From Salticus scenicus (taxonomy: Eukaryota > Arthropoda > Arachnida > Araneae > Salticidae): a stretch of DNA of 64,000 bases. The notes below the pieces were generated by a model. That model was not told the origin of the DNA, searched no databases, and worked only from the letters and a program-made list of their open reading frames with translations. This document shows, one piece after another, positions 23,127-34,559 of this stretch. Numbering within the stretch: the first letter of the stretch is position 1; the number at the start of each line of letters is the position of its first letter. The translations under genes and the position numbers were made by a program. The DNA is taken from NCBI GenBank assembly GCA_963930645.1, contig OZ005653.1:211034496-211098495 (forward strand), read 5' to 3'.

Positions 23127-25059
23127 TGTATATTACGTATTTTCTGGCGTGTTTAAACCGAGGCCAGATAAATCAATTTTTACCAGAAATTTTATTTAAC
23201 AGAGAAAGCTATAATCCTAGAAGGTATTGATACTTGAAAGTATAGCTTTGTCTGTTTGTTAATTTTTTTTTTGTATAAAAATGATTTATCTTACCTGCGT
23301 ACTATTCGCAGGAAAATACGGTAATAGTTCAGGCAGATTAAACTAGTTACATGGGTTTGATGTCGCACTAGTTCTTCACTATGGGCTGCGGTCTTAGACT
23401 CATCCCTAAAAGTGGTTCGGAGTCATGACATCATAATTTTGATCTTTCAACAAGGGGACGTCTCCCCAGCTTCCGTGACTCCCGGATATTAGTCAAGAAA
23501 TACTCGTTAACGTATCTTTTTAAAGAAATTTGGTACTTAACAGAAATACAATTTATTTTAATATAATTTATTTTAAATGCACGCCCATATATACTTAAAA
23601 GAAAAAGTTTCAATTTAATGGTCATTTGGGCTTCAGAGGATAAATGTTGTTTTTGTTACACTCTGTGAATTATTTTCAAGCTGTATTTATGCAATTATTT
23701 TCATGATAAATTTATGTATATGAAATGAAAAAGTTGATTTGATAACTTGTTTTGAAAAGAATCGGGGAAAAACTATTATATGATAAACTTAAATTTGAGA
23801 AAGGAAATTTTATACTAAAATCATATTGGAAAATAAGAGTTCACAAATGGAATTTATATATATGTTATAAATTAATTTTAAATTAGATTTCTGATATAAA
23901 TTGCAATTAAATATTTCCCAGATACTTAAGAAACATTCAGTCTGCCTATCATTACATCAAATACTCGGCCACAAAAAAACATACAAAAATTTATAGAATG
24001 GATGTTTTCACTAACGCATTAGTTGTAGGAAAGATTTTAGAATTATTCATAACCATTTTGTTTAGCTAATTTTGTTTTTTACTAGAACTAGATAAAAAGG
24101 ACAGTTTTAAATGCTGGAAAATCAAAACGGTGAACAAAACAACAGACAGATTCCTTTAAGGAAAAGAGAGAAGCTATACACACATATATATATATATATA
24201 TATAAGAATCACTAAATAAATAAATAGATAAACGAAAAACTACCAGTAATCCTAGCCATGAACAACGATGATCCGTAAACTAAATTTTAAAATCTTTCAG
24301 TAACTTGATAATCAAGAGTGAAACCTTTTTTTTTAGGATAACATATTTGGTGCTTAATACTATTGTTATTATAGCTATAGAAAAACCGTTTGAAAAAAAA
24401 ATAGTTTATATTAATATAAAATGTTAATAACACAAAGATACTTTGTTGTTATTCATTAATATATACTACTATTTCATTGTAAATAAGATATAGTAATCTA
24501 TAACCCTGCATAATTATTTAAATGAGTGATAAATAAATAAAATGACTAATTTTCATAAATTTTTATTTTTATAGACTATCTTGTCAATACATTTTTAAAT
24601 AGAGAAAAATCTGTTCCTTTTGAAAGATACAGTAAAACTATTATTTCGTCTTCTATTTAAAAAAAATATTATGACTCTGCATACATTTTATTTGATTGGC
24701 TAAAGGATTATATAATTAAACAAACTGCAAACTTCAGCGAACGTTTGACACGTCTCAGATATGTACTAGTATACGCATTATCGAATTTAAAATTAAGTCA
24801 ATAATAAAGATTATTTTAATGCTTGTGCACAGCTCAAATTGAACCACGGGTAAACTACTTTATTATTTTTAAACAGATCACTGCACATATGTAATAGTAT
24901 GACCTTCAGAAAAAGTAATAAAATTGTGACGAGATGAAACAGTTTTACTACTAATGCCTCCCGCATCATGGAAAATACGATAAAAATAAATAAAAAAAAT
25001 TTTAATTGTTTTTGTTGTCTATTTTTATCTTTTTATGAATAAAAATGAATAACTACAGT

Positions 25060-25093
<34 letters not shown>

Positions 25094-25210
25094 TCAAATT
25101 TACATATTTAAAAGAAAATTTATAATAAAATTTATAAACTAAACATTTTTACAATTTTTTTTTTTTTTTTAATTAAAATCACACAATCAACTGATTGGAA
25201 GAAAATCATA

Positions 25211-25378
25211 TTTATTGAAATTGTATTTTTCCGACTGAGTGAAAAATGGAATAGCTCTGGATAGCCCAACTAGATAGCTCAATTGGTAGAGCCTTGACCT
25301 TGTAAGTCAAAGATACGAAGTTCGACTCCCGGTACAGGCATTATTTTCACTCAGTCGGAAAAATAAAATTTCAATAAA
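25211..25378. mobile_element. 35-bp inverted repeat enclosing a tRNA-like sequence
   Basis: The arms at 25211-25245 and 25344-25378 match at 34 of 35 positions (core TTTTTCCGACTGAGTGAAAA). Only 98 bp lie between them, and these hold the tRNA-Thr-like sequence. Both sides are bordered by T-tracts. No clear target duplication is visible. It may be a MITE that captured a tRNA or a tRNA-derived mobile unit. Confidence 0.7.
25268..25340 (+). pseudogene. tRNA-Thr(TGT)-like pseudogene
   Basis: The D arm GCTC-AATTGGTA-GAGC (25277-25292) and the anticodon arm TTGAC-CTTGTAA-GTCAA (25294-25310) are perfect, with anticodon TGT. TTCGACT forms a proper T loop (25321-25327). The T stem (CGAAG/CCCGG) and the acceptor stem (AACTAGA/TACAGGC) do not pair, so it is not a functional tRNA as written. 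A-box and B-box-like promoter sequences persist. Confidence 0.7.
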
Positions 25379-25509
25379 TAAACATTTTTAGCTTTTTTTT
25401 TTTTTTTTTTTAACGGATAACTTTAACATGTTTGTGTTACTTAAAAAAACTGTCTCTTAGTAATAATAATCCCGAAATTATTATTAAAATATTAAAAGGA
25501 GACTTGGCG

Positions 25510-25763
25510 CTGGATTAATAAAAATAAGTAAAAACTACAACACATAGAACGCCAAAGTGAAAAAAAAATAATTGGGAAGCAGACAGCTGTTTCAGTATCA
25601 TGCTGTCTTCAGTGCAGTGAGCGTACTGTCTTCAGTGTCTGAACGGTACGTTACATTGAGCGTACCGGTACGTTCAATGCTATTGAAGCAGCTGTCTGCT
25701 TCCCATAATTTTCCTCTTTGGTGCTCTAGATGTTGTAGTTTTTACTTGGTTTTATTAATCCAG
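25510..25763. mobile_element. Long-TIR foldback element, copy in unit 1
   Basis: Arms of about 75 bp (CTGGATTAATAAAA...GGGAAGCAGACAGCTG and its complement) surround a centre with GTACCGGTAC palindromes and repeated CAGTGCAGTGAGCGTACTGTC-type words. It is present at the same place in both tandem units, so it predates the duplication. Confidence 0.82.
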
Positions 25764-26154
25764 AAACTAGTCCGAAATTATAACTTTGCCTTTATGGCAT
25801 ATCATTTCTTTATAAAAGTTTCGTGATCAAAATGAAAATAAACTGTGTTGTGAAACCGAATAACACACTCAATTGACAAGCTCATTTTTAATTCGTGTCA
25901 TTTTAAAAAAGTAATATTCATAACATTTTCATTTGCGTTCCAATCGCTTAAAATGGCAGTGAAAAATTTATACTGAATACGAATATGGCTTTTTGAGAAA
26001 TTATGAGACAGCGCATACAAATTTGTGTTGTAGTGTCGCGGGGATAAGACAGAATGATTATAAGTGGCCTCAATATGCGGAATGCACTCTGTGGGGGTAG
26101 GTTTTTGTAAAGTGTCCTAGACTGTATTCCTGAGTGTTACGGAGAAAACAACGA

Positions 26155-26215
26155 AAACCTGCGAATGGTAAAGCTGTCGAGTGCGCCCAGGGTTCGAATC
26201 CGTTACTTCAGTCTA
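26155..26215 (+). repeat. tRNA-derived (SINE-like) segment, unit 1
   Basis: GCGAATGGTAAAGC (A-box-like) and GGTTCGAATCC at 26191-26201 (B box) lie about 20 bp apart, as in a shortened tRNA. Together they could form an RNA polymerase III promoter. Repeated at 28000-28052. Confidence 0.5.
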
Positions 26216-26432
26216 CCAGCTTCAAGTCACACAAATAAAGGATGTATTTTAATTATAGATTTTTTTTTTTTTTACTCAATATATAAAATTTCTTTATTCT
26301 ACTTCTTAATTATAATGTTTTTCTTTTAAACAGTGAATGCTTTACCTCCGCATTCGCATCCCTTACTTTAAAAACAATAGTTTCAAGCATTACACACACA
26401 CACACACACACAAAAAAAAATAAAAATAATAA

Positions 26433-26880
26433 TCTATATAAATAAAGAGAAGTGTCTGTGTGTGTGTCTGTCTGCGCTCTGCTGCTCACACTACTGATCG
26501 CAGAGCTTCGAAATTTCGCATATAGGTACATGGGACCCTGCAGGTGTGCACCTCATCGAGATTTTTTTTGAATTTCGAATTTAAACTTTTTAAATTCATG
26601 TTTTTTCGATTTTAAACATTGGCTTTTATGTTTCATTTTTTATGAATTTATTCTTCGATTGTAATCGTCTGCGTATCTTAGCAACGGCTATTACGCAATT
26701 CATTTTTTTATTTAATACATTCATTTGAAGGCGATTTTTTTTTAAATTATTATTATATTTATTGAAAATCAAATTGTATTACAATAGAAATAAATTGTTA
26801 CGTTTATATATAAATTTTATAGTATACCAACTTTTTATTTTTCATTTTTTTAATTAATTCTTTTAAAAGAAAAATCTTTT
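26433..26880 (+). mobile_element. Helitron 5' part, truncated by the tandem duplication
   Basis: TCTATATAAATAAAGAGAAG follows A at 26432. The next ~440 bp match the Helitrons at 28290 and 29385 (GTGTCTGTG, CTCTGCTGCTCACACTACTG, GCAGGTGTGCACCTCA). The sequence leaves the Helitron at a T-tract, where unit 2 begins. Confidence 0.85.
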
Positions 26881-26991
26881 TTTTTTTTCTTTTAACTGAT
26901 AATTTTAACATGTTTATGTTACTTAAATAAACTGTCACTTAGTAATAATAATCCCGAAATTATTATTAAAATATTAAAAGGAGACTTGGCG

Positions 26992-27239
26992 CTGGATTAA
27001 TAAAAATATGTAAAAAATACAACACATAGAACGCCAAAGAGAAAAAAAAATAGGAAGCAGACAGCTATTTCAGCAGCATGCTGTCCTCAGTGCAGTGAGC
27101 GTACTGTCTTCAGTGCATGAACGGTACGTTACATTGAGCGTACCGGTACGTTCAATGCTACTAAAGCAGCTGTCTGCTTCCCATTTTTTTCCTGTTTGGT
27201 GTTCTAGATGTTGTAGTTTACTTGGTTTTATTAATCCGG
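26992..27239. mobile_element. Long-TIR foldback element, copy in unit 2
   Basis: Same structure as 25510-25763, with a few substitutions and a shorter AT linker beside the arm. Confidence 0.82.
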
Positions 27240-27999
27240 AAACTAGTCCGAAATTATAAATTTGCCATTATGGTATTTCATTTCTTTGTAAAAGTTACAT
27301 GATCAAAATGAAACTAATGTATTGTTTCCACAGAAATTCTTGAAATGACGTGAATTCACGTAGTGGTAACCAGGAATAGAATATAAAAATACGTGAATTT
27401 GCGTCAGCGGCAACTAGCTATAGAAGTTGAAATGGCGTGAATTCACGTCAGCGGTCGCGAATGTGTTACGTGATTTATGCCTTTTGAAAAAAAAACATAT
27501 TGACAAATAAATGATAATGAGAAGCATATTAAGAAAAAAATGGATGCAAGATGTTAGTTTGTATATATATTTTTTGAGCAGTAAAGAAAAAGAATGAAAT
27601 AATGAAAAAAATAATAATTAATCGAAAAAAAATGTTAGGTGGGGCCGTGCCCCGCTGGCCCTTAATGACGAACCGCCACTGATCGAATAACACAATTAAA
27701 ACAATGGTCTCAATTGCCAAGCTCATTTTTTAATTCGTGTCATTAAAAAAAAAAAAATAGTCATGACATTTTCATTTGCGTTCCAATCGCATAAAATTGC
27801 AGTGAAAAATTTATACTGAATACGAATATGGCTTTTTGAGAAATTATGAGACAGCCCATACAAACTTGTGTTGTAGTGTCGTGGGGATAAGACAGATTGA
27901 TTATAAGTGGCTTCAATATGCGGAATGCTCTCTGTGGGGGTAGGTTTTTGTAAAGTGTCCTAGTATTCATGAGTGTTACGGAGAAAACAACGAAAAACT

Positions 28000-28052
28000 G
28001 CGAATGGTAAGGCTGTCGTGTGCGTCCAGGGTTCGAATCCGTTACTTCAGTC
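28000..28052 (+). repeat. tRNA-derived (SINE-like) segment, unit 2
   Basis: Copy of 26155-26215, with the B box GGTTCGAATCC kept while neighbouring bases differ. Confidence 0.5.
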
Positions 28053-28095
28053 TACCAGCTTCAAGTCACACAAATAAAGAATGTATTTTATTTAT

Positions 28096-28129
<34 letters not shown>

Positions 28130-28289
28130 ACAATATAGAAAATTCCTTTATTCTACTTCTTAATTATAATGTTTTTCTTTTAAACAGTGAATGCTTTACC
28201 TCCCCATCCCTTGCCTTAAAAACAATATTTTCAAGCATTACACACACACACACACACACACACAAATAAATAAATAATAATAGTAATAA

Positions 28290-28757
28290 TCTATATAAGT
28301 AAAGAGAAGTGTCTCTGTGTGTGTCTGTCTGCGCTCTGCTGCTCGCACTACTGATCGCAGAGCTTCCAAATTTGGCGTATAGGTACCTGGGACTCTGCAG
28401 GTGTGCACCTCAACGAGATTTTTTCAAATTTCGAATTTAAACTTTTTAAATTCATGTTTTTTCGATTTTAAACATTGGCTTTTATGTTTCATTTTTCATG
28501 AATTTATTCTTATAATGTAATCGTCTGCGTATCTTAGCAACGTCTATTACGCAATTCATTTTTTTTATTTAATACATTCATTTGAAGGCGATTTTCTTTT
28601 CTTTTTTTTCTTTTTTTCTTTTTTAATTATTATTATATTTATTGAAAATCAAATGGTAATGCAATAGAAATAAATTGTTACGTTTATATATAAATTTTAT
28701 AGTACAGCAACTTTTTATTTTTCATTTTTTTAATTAATTCCTTTAAAAGAAAAATCT

Positions 28758-28789
<32 letters not shown>

Positions 28790-29323
28790 CTTATTTATAA
28801 TATTTACTGGGTGAAAAAAAAATGGTAGTTTATAGTAGAAAAGATTAAACTGATAAAAATTCGTTTGTTTTTCATGTATTTAGTTCCTTTTAAAAGAAAA
28901 TCTACTTTTTTATTTTAATTTATTGCACTGGTCGGAATCAAATCTTAATATAAATAACGGGGGCTATAAGACACATGGTTCAAAAACTAAAATATATAAT
29001 AGATGCTGAGATACAGTCATCTTTAAAATCGTAGTTCTTAAATAACAAAAAATCCACAAGTCGTCGATAAATGCCCAGATTGAAGTGTCCGGGAAAGACC
29101 TTTCTGTAGACAGTGGGAAACTGGACCCGATGCAGTACGGGCAGAAAAAAGAGTTGCCTTAGGCAACGGGTACCCGAAGAAGCAAGATCTAAAGCAATTT
29201 CAGTGTTTTTTTTTTTTTTTTTTTTTTTTTTTTTGTAATGTGATGTAAAAAATAAATACTGATCCAATTCTTTTGAAAATTCATTCAAATATAGTGACCA
29301 GCGAAGCGAGCGTAGCCTGCTAG
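28290..29323 (+). mobile_element. Non-autonomous Helitron, complete
   Basis: A|TCTATATAAGTAAAGAG at the 5' end; GCGAAGCGAGCGTAGCCTGCTAG|T at the 3' end (CTAG 29320-29323). 1034 bp, no Rep/helicase. Shares its interior with 29385-30500, including the GTCGATAAAT.(C/T)CCAGATTGAAGTG block. Confidence 0.9.
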
Positions 29324-29384
29324 TAATAAATAAAATAAAATAAAATAAAATAAATAAATACAAAGAAATAAATACAAAAATAAA

Positions 29385-29961
29385 TCTATATAAATAAAGA
29401 GAAGTGTCTGTGTGTGTGTCTCTCTGCGCTCTGGTGCTCACACTGCAGATCGCAGAGCTTCCAAATTTGGCATATAAGTACCTGGGGCCCTGCAGGTGTG
29501 CACCTCATTGAGATTTTTTCGAATTTCGAATTTGAATTTTTTAAATTAATGTTTTTTCGATTTTAAATATTGGCTTTTATGTTTCATTTTTCAGGAATTT
29601 ATTTTTACACTGTAATCGTGTGCGTATCTCAGCAACGGCTATTACGCAACTTATTTTTTATTTAATACATTCATTTGAAGGCGATTTTTGTTGTTGTTGT
29701 TGTTATATTTATTGAAAATAAAATCGTAATGCAGTAGAAAAAATTAATTATAATGTTTTAAATTTAAAAACGTATTTATAACAGTTATGTTTAATTTTTT
29801 ATTCTAGAACAACCTCTTATTTTTCATTTTTTAAAATTAATTCCTTTAAAAGAAAAACCTTTTATTTATTTATTTATTTTTTTGTTTACGATATTTATCG
29901 GGGAAAATGGTATATACAAATACATAGTAAAAAGGATTAAACTGATTAAAATTTATTTGTT

Positions 29962-30019
<58 letters not shown>

Positions 30020-30500
30020 TTCATTTAATCTACTTTTTATTTTATTTTATTACATTGGTCGGAATCAAATCGTAATACAGTGTAAATAGCTATAAAATAC
30101 ATGGTTCATAAACTAAAATATTTAATAGATGCTGAGATACAGTCATCTTTAAAATCGTAGTTCTTAAATAATAGCAGATTCGCCCCCCCCCCCCCCCCGG
30201 CCGTCGATAAATATCCAGATTGAAGTGCCAGGAAAGATCTTTCTGCAGGCATGGGAAACCTAGACCTGATGCAGTGCAGGCGGAAAAAGAGCTGCCGTAG
30301 GCAGCGGGTACCCGAAGCGAGGTTTGGAGCAATTTCTTTTTCTTTCTTTCTTTTTTTCTTTTCTTTTACTTTTTCTTTCTTTCTATTGTTTTTTTTTTTT
30401 TTTTTAATCTGTAATGTAATGTAAAAAAGTAAATATTAATTCAATTCTTTTGAAAATTCATTTAAATATAGTGACCAGCGAAGCGAGCGTAACCTGCTAG
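29385..30500 (+). mobile_element. Non-autonomous Helitron, complete
   Basis: A|TCTATATAAATAAAGAGA at the 5' end and ...GCGTAACCTGCTAG|T at the 3' end (CTAG 30497-30500). 1116 bp. Only 61 bp of AAATA-rich DNA separate it from the previous copy, and both point the same way. Contains (TA)n(GA)n near 29963-30020 and a C-run at 30183-30198. Confidence 0.9.
29963..30020 (+). repeat. (TA)n(GA)n microsatellite in a Helitron
   Basis: TA repeat followed by about ten GA units, inside 29385-30500. Confidence 0.93.
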
Positions 30501-30898
30501 TAAATAAAATAAAATAAATAATAATAATAATTATTATTATTATCATTCAACATCATAATGACCCGGATGAATACTTGAATAATCGAGGTATCAATAAAAT
30601 AATTATATATGGAATTTGAGCATTATACAAAACAATTTTTTTCTTTTTTTAATTATATATAAATACTGTTTGAAAATCTTTGAAAGAAGTTAAATTCAGG
30701 ATTACAACGTATTTTGTAAATCCTAAAGCTATTTGCAAATAATTGTTCCCATTCTCTCTCCTCTATCTCAGTACAGACATGCACATACATAGTACTTTTG
30801 CATTTTATATTTACAAACTTGTTTAAAAAAATTACTATTCTAATTAGTAAGTAAAAATCTTTGAACAAATACCATAAAATGCAAAAAAATTGCAAAAA

Positions 30899-31022
30899 TG
30901 TTTCGGGTTCGGAAATAAAACACGACCCTTTGTCAAGTGAACAAATTAGGCACGAGTGCTGCATTTGTTTTGCAGTATTCGTGCCTACTTTGTTCGGGTC
31001 GTGTTTTATTTCTGCCCGAAAC
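30899..31022. repeat. ~124-bp perfect-looking foldback
   Basis: TGTTTCGGGTTCGGAAATAAAACACGACCC pairs with GGGTCGTGTTTTATTTCTGCCCGAAACA. The inner AGGCACGA.T.CTGCA pairs across the centre near 30961. Nearly all of it is stem, suggesting a very short MITE or a structured transcript. Confidence 0.75.
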
Positions 31023-31791
31023 AATTGTTGAGAGTTTTTTTTTTTTTTTTTAATTCAAATATTTTTACTTAATACTTTTCCTTTTCTGCAACTTTTTTAT
31101 TCTTTCAATTAATAATCCCTCCTGGCAGACCTTAAAATAGTGATAATAATGCTTATGATTAGAAAGTGGTTTTGCAGAGTCAAATAAAATTATAAAAAAT
31201 TAAAAATTTAAACTAAATTATTCTTTTAGAAAATAATGAAACAAAAATGAAATAATTTGTGAAATACAATATAACTTCACATTTCCCCGTATAATTCTTT
31301 GAAATATTCTTTGCAGAAAATGTTAAAATAACAATTTTAAAAATTTGAGGCGCTGGCGAATGTAAAAGAAATTATCCAGTACAGGTTTTTCTATCTGGAA
31401 GTGAATTTATTATCTGAAAAAATAATTCGACTTTTGCATAATAGATGGCGCTATAATTTTTGAGGCTCGACTTTGCGTAGAAAGTTTTTTGTAATGAAAT
31501 CTTTCATGAATTATTTAAATCTGGATGTTTTGAAAACTTTTAATTCTTAAAATTGTGCTTTAAATATTTAAATGGTATCTGGTGAAAAATGAGCGAATTT
31601 AATAAAGAGTTTCTTCTAAATAAAAGGAAGAAAAAGCTTAATATGTGTCTATATAAGTTAAAGTTTAATGATTATAGCGAGAAATTCTTTTTTTTTTTTA
31701 TTCTCACAATGCGTTGAAAGAAGACAAAAAGTGAATAAACATGCTATTTGTTGTTAAAAATATTAATTAATTTTGTATATATTGGTTACAT

Positions 31792-32043
31792 CAGTGTTGG
31801 GCATAATTGATTAAAAAGTAATTGAATTACAATTGAATTACAATTAAATTACAATTATAATTATCCTACTGTCAACCTATAACAAGTAATTGATTACAAA
31901 TAAATTGAATTATTGATAATAGATTAAATAAGTAATTCAATTTATATGTAATAAATTACTAGTTAATTGATTGAGAGTAAAATAATTGTAATTGTAATTC
32001 AATTGTAATTCAATTACTTTTTAATCAATTGTGCCCAACGCTG
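31792..32043. mobile_element. hAT-type foldback MITE
   Basis: CAGTGTTGGGCATAATTGAT at the left pairs with the end ...ATCAATTGTGCCCAACGCTG. Flanking 8-mers GGTTACAT (31784-31791) and GGTTACGT (32044-32051) differ at one base. Between them, repeats of AATTGAATTACAATT make it AT-rich and self-complementary. CAGTG termini with 8-bp duplication fit hAT. Confidence 0.87.
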
Positions 32044-32055
32044 GGTTACGTCTAT

Positions 32056-32170
32056 TTTTAACTTTCTTCTATAGATATATATAGAAAAAGTATTGGATTC
32101 GTGAAAATTTTCGAACTCCAGTTTGCGATGGATTTACACGTTTTGGGATGTCCTGAACCCCTGTGGCAGA
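32056..32170 (+). repeat. Head of the ACTTTCTTCTATA repeat family
   Basis: AACTTTCTTCTATAG, AAAGTATTGGATTCGTG and GATTTACACGTTTTGGGATG match the heads at 35115 and 61126. It begins directly after the hAT MITE and lacks the tandem units. Confidence 0.7.
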
Positions 32171-33799
32171 AATTTATCATGCTTTCTGCGACAAGCTTCA
32201 TCAACACCAAAATCTTTCTTCATGAATAGTTTGTGAATTTAACATTTACGAATACAAAATAAATTATTTTTAAATAGTAAATAATATTCAGTATAACCAA
32301 TGTATTTAAATTTTAACTAGGCACAAATGCATATATCTGCACTATTGCAAGATTTTTTTTTTTTTTAAGAAAAGTGAAAATAAAACTATTGATCTTAATT
32401 GCTTCAGATTTTTTGTTCACATTAATATAAAATATTGTTTATAAAATATTCAATGAATTCAAACCATAAGATGCAGTAACATATCAAAAATAATCTGCAA
32501 TTTTTTTTAAGGGACTTAAATCATGAAATGTCTAAATTAAACAAATGTTACAAATACTTTTAAAATTTCATAACTTTTTTTTTATATTAAATATATATAT
32601 TTAAATACACAAATGCACTTATTTCATAAGGTGCAAACCAAACAACATAAAATATAATACAGAACTCAAAATAAAAATACAACAAACCAAAAGTAAAAAT
32701 TAATATAGAATACTGACTGTCATAATGAAATATAAATAACATATTTACAACATTTATATTTTTTGATATTGTTGGAAAGATGGACGACAACATTCTAATA
32801 CACAAGATTCAGTTTTTGCATAATATACAAATAGCATAAAATGTGTATTTGAAATTTAAAAAATGTGATTTGACATTAAAGAATTCAGAATATATAATTA
32901 TACTATCATTTAAATGCATAAAGTAAAACAGAATGCAAGATGTAAGTAACACAATTATAGACAAAGCATAGTCGAAATATTTTCATAAAGATTGAGGCAA
33001 GTGAAATATTTCATTTTTGAGGAGATGTTGAAATCTGAAATGTAACAGATTTCATGGATGAAATCTATAATAGAAAATAATGATTACAGATGAATGAAAT
33101 AAATAGAAATCAATTAAAAATAATATTTGATATTGATATCTATACAAATAAGTAAATAAAAATAAATAAATAAAAGCATTTGCTGTTTAATTAGTATTTA
33201 TTCAAAACAACTACTATTAGATAAAATTCCTTTTGCTTACAATATATATATATATATATATATGTATATATTCAACAAAATTTTTGGTTTGATTTTTATT
33301 CAAAATAACTATTTAATTTGCAATATTTCAATTAAAAAAATAAACATTTTTTTTTTTTTTTTTTTTTTTAATTCAAATGTTTAAAAAATTAAATGAACAA
33401 GCTGTAGAAACTAATGATAAGAGTATTTTTGTAAAATAAATTAATAATTTTTTTAACGACTTCATATGCTTAAACAACAAAATTTTAATCGCAATTAAAA
33501 TAATTAATGATTAGTAAAGAAAAAAATTAGAAAATTTACCAATTTTATAACTCAAGATACCCATTAATATTTATTGCTAAGATCTTTTACCACATATAAA
33601 ATGCTAAATATCAATAAAGTATTTTTAAGATTAATTTCTTAATTTTCTATTTTTTGAAGTAAGGTTTGAAGCTTCATTTTTTATTTTGCGTATAACTACA
33701 GACGTTACAAATTTCCCCATAGTCTTATTTCTGTATATATTTGTGAAATGTATTGCATAGTTTGAACCAAACATTAAAATTAATGCTGCTTTAAAAAAA
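32171..33799. other. Non-coding AT-rich DNA
   Basis: No gene or element seen beyond (TA)n at 33241-33264 and a T-tract at 33350-33369. Confidence 0.6.
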
Positions 33800-34010
33800 C
33801 TACGTGTATTTACTACCACGCACGTATGCACGCTACTCATACATTAAAGAAAAAAAATCACTAGATGCAACTAATTTGTCGTGCGTAAATCGGAAAATGT
33901 ATGAAAATCGGTACAGCAGCAATCACGCACTTAAAAAAAACAAACAAACAAAAAAAAAACCTCACTGGATGCAGCTATTTTGTTATGCATGAATCTGAAA
34001 ATGCATGAAA
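33800..34010 (+). repeat. Two diverged units resembling the 53-kb satellite
   Basis: Two ~115-bp units share TCACT.GATGCA.CTA.TTTGT, TGC.T.AATC.GAAAATG and ATGAAA. They resemble the ATGCATGAATCTGAAA units at 52.9-53.5 kb. Confidence 0.45.
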
Positions 34011-34327
34011 TACGAAATTCGGAAAATGGTCGCAAAGTCACATTCTTTTGAAAAAACATCCTTTTGCAATACAATAAATACACACGACACGAGCGGCAGG
34101 CGCGGCGCGAATACAAAGTTTGTGAAGAGGTTCCGATGTGAAGAGGTTACCAGTGAAAAGTGTCGATACACCGAATCATATCACCTCATCACGAATCGCT
34201 AATGCATGCCGTATCAAAGCTAACCCCAGTGAGTTACATCCACTTTATCTCCTCTCCTTATTCAGGATTGAGGCGATCGCATCTGCAGAAAGGAAAATTT
34301 GTTCTGCAGAACAGTTTATAAACCATT

Positions 34328-34398
34328 CTTAGAGTTTCTCTCTCTCTCTCTCTCTCTTTCTCTTTTTTTCTCTTTTTTTCTCTTTTTTTTTTTTTTTT
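34328..34398 (+). repeat. (TC)n and T-rich pyrimidine tract
   Basis: TC units followed by TCTTTTTTTC repeats. About 70 bases of pure pyrimidine. Confidence 0.93.
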
Positions 34399-34559
34399 AA
34401 CACAATGGCAAAATTTATTTGACTTAAGTAAAATCTTTCTGCAAGAACATTTCTGTTTCTGCGACATTGTCGCCGTGTCGCCGTGTTTCTGCCACGGGGT
34501 CGTGAACATGATTTGACTATTTTTAGAAAATGTGTTTCTGTGTGTGTGTATCACAAATT

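Larger units (their letters stand above)
21576..25210. other. Non-coding AT-rich DNA
   Basis: Except for the MITE at 22969-23126 and microsatellites, nothing recognised. Bases 22660-22835 contain an inverted AAATGAAATGTTTCGAATTCTG (partner ACAGAATTCGAAACATTTCATG), a possible small foldback. Confidence 0.55.
25411..26880 (+). repeat. Tandem duplication unit 1 (~1.47 kb)
   Basis: It is collinear with 26892-28757: GATAA.TTTAACATGTTT at the start, the foldback, the tRNA-derived segment, (CA)n and a Helitron 5' end. It begins and ends at T-tracts. Unit 2 carries about 370 extra bases at 27312-27683. Open frames in it are not conserved between units. Confidence 0.88.
26892..28757 (+). repeat. Tandem duplication unit 2 (~1.87 kb)
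   Basis: Second copy of 25411-26880. The extra block at 27312-27683 includes two CGTGAATTCACGT-type palindromes. It ends at 27628-27681 in a GC-rich sequence whose complement begins CAGTGGCGGTTCGTC, a DNA-transposon-like terminus. Past the T-tract at 28758 only this unit continues into the rest of the Helitron. Confidence 0.86.

Noticed and set aside
28980..29441. 153-codon minus-strand frame
   Set aside because: It spans a Helitron end and a poly-T tract; the sister Helitron at 29385-30500 does not keep the same frame. A captured gene fragment is not supported.
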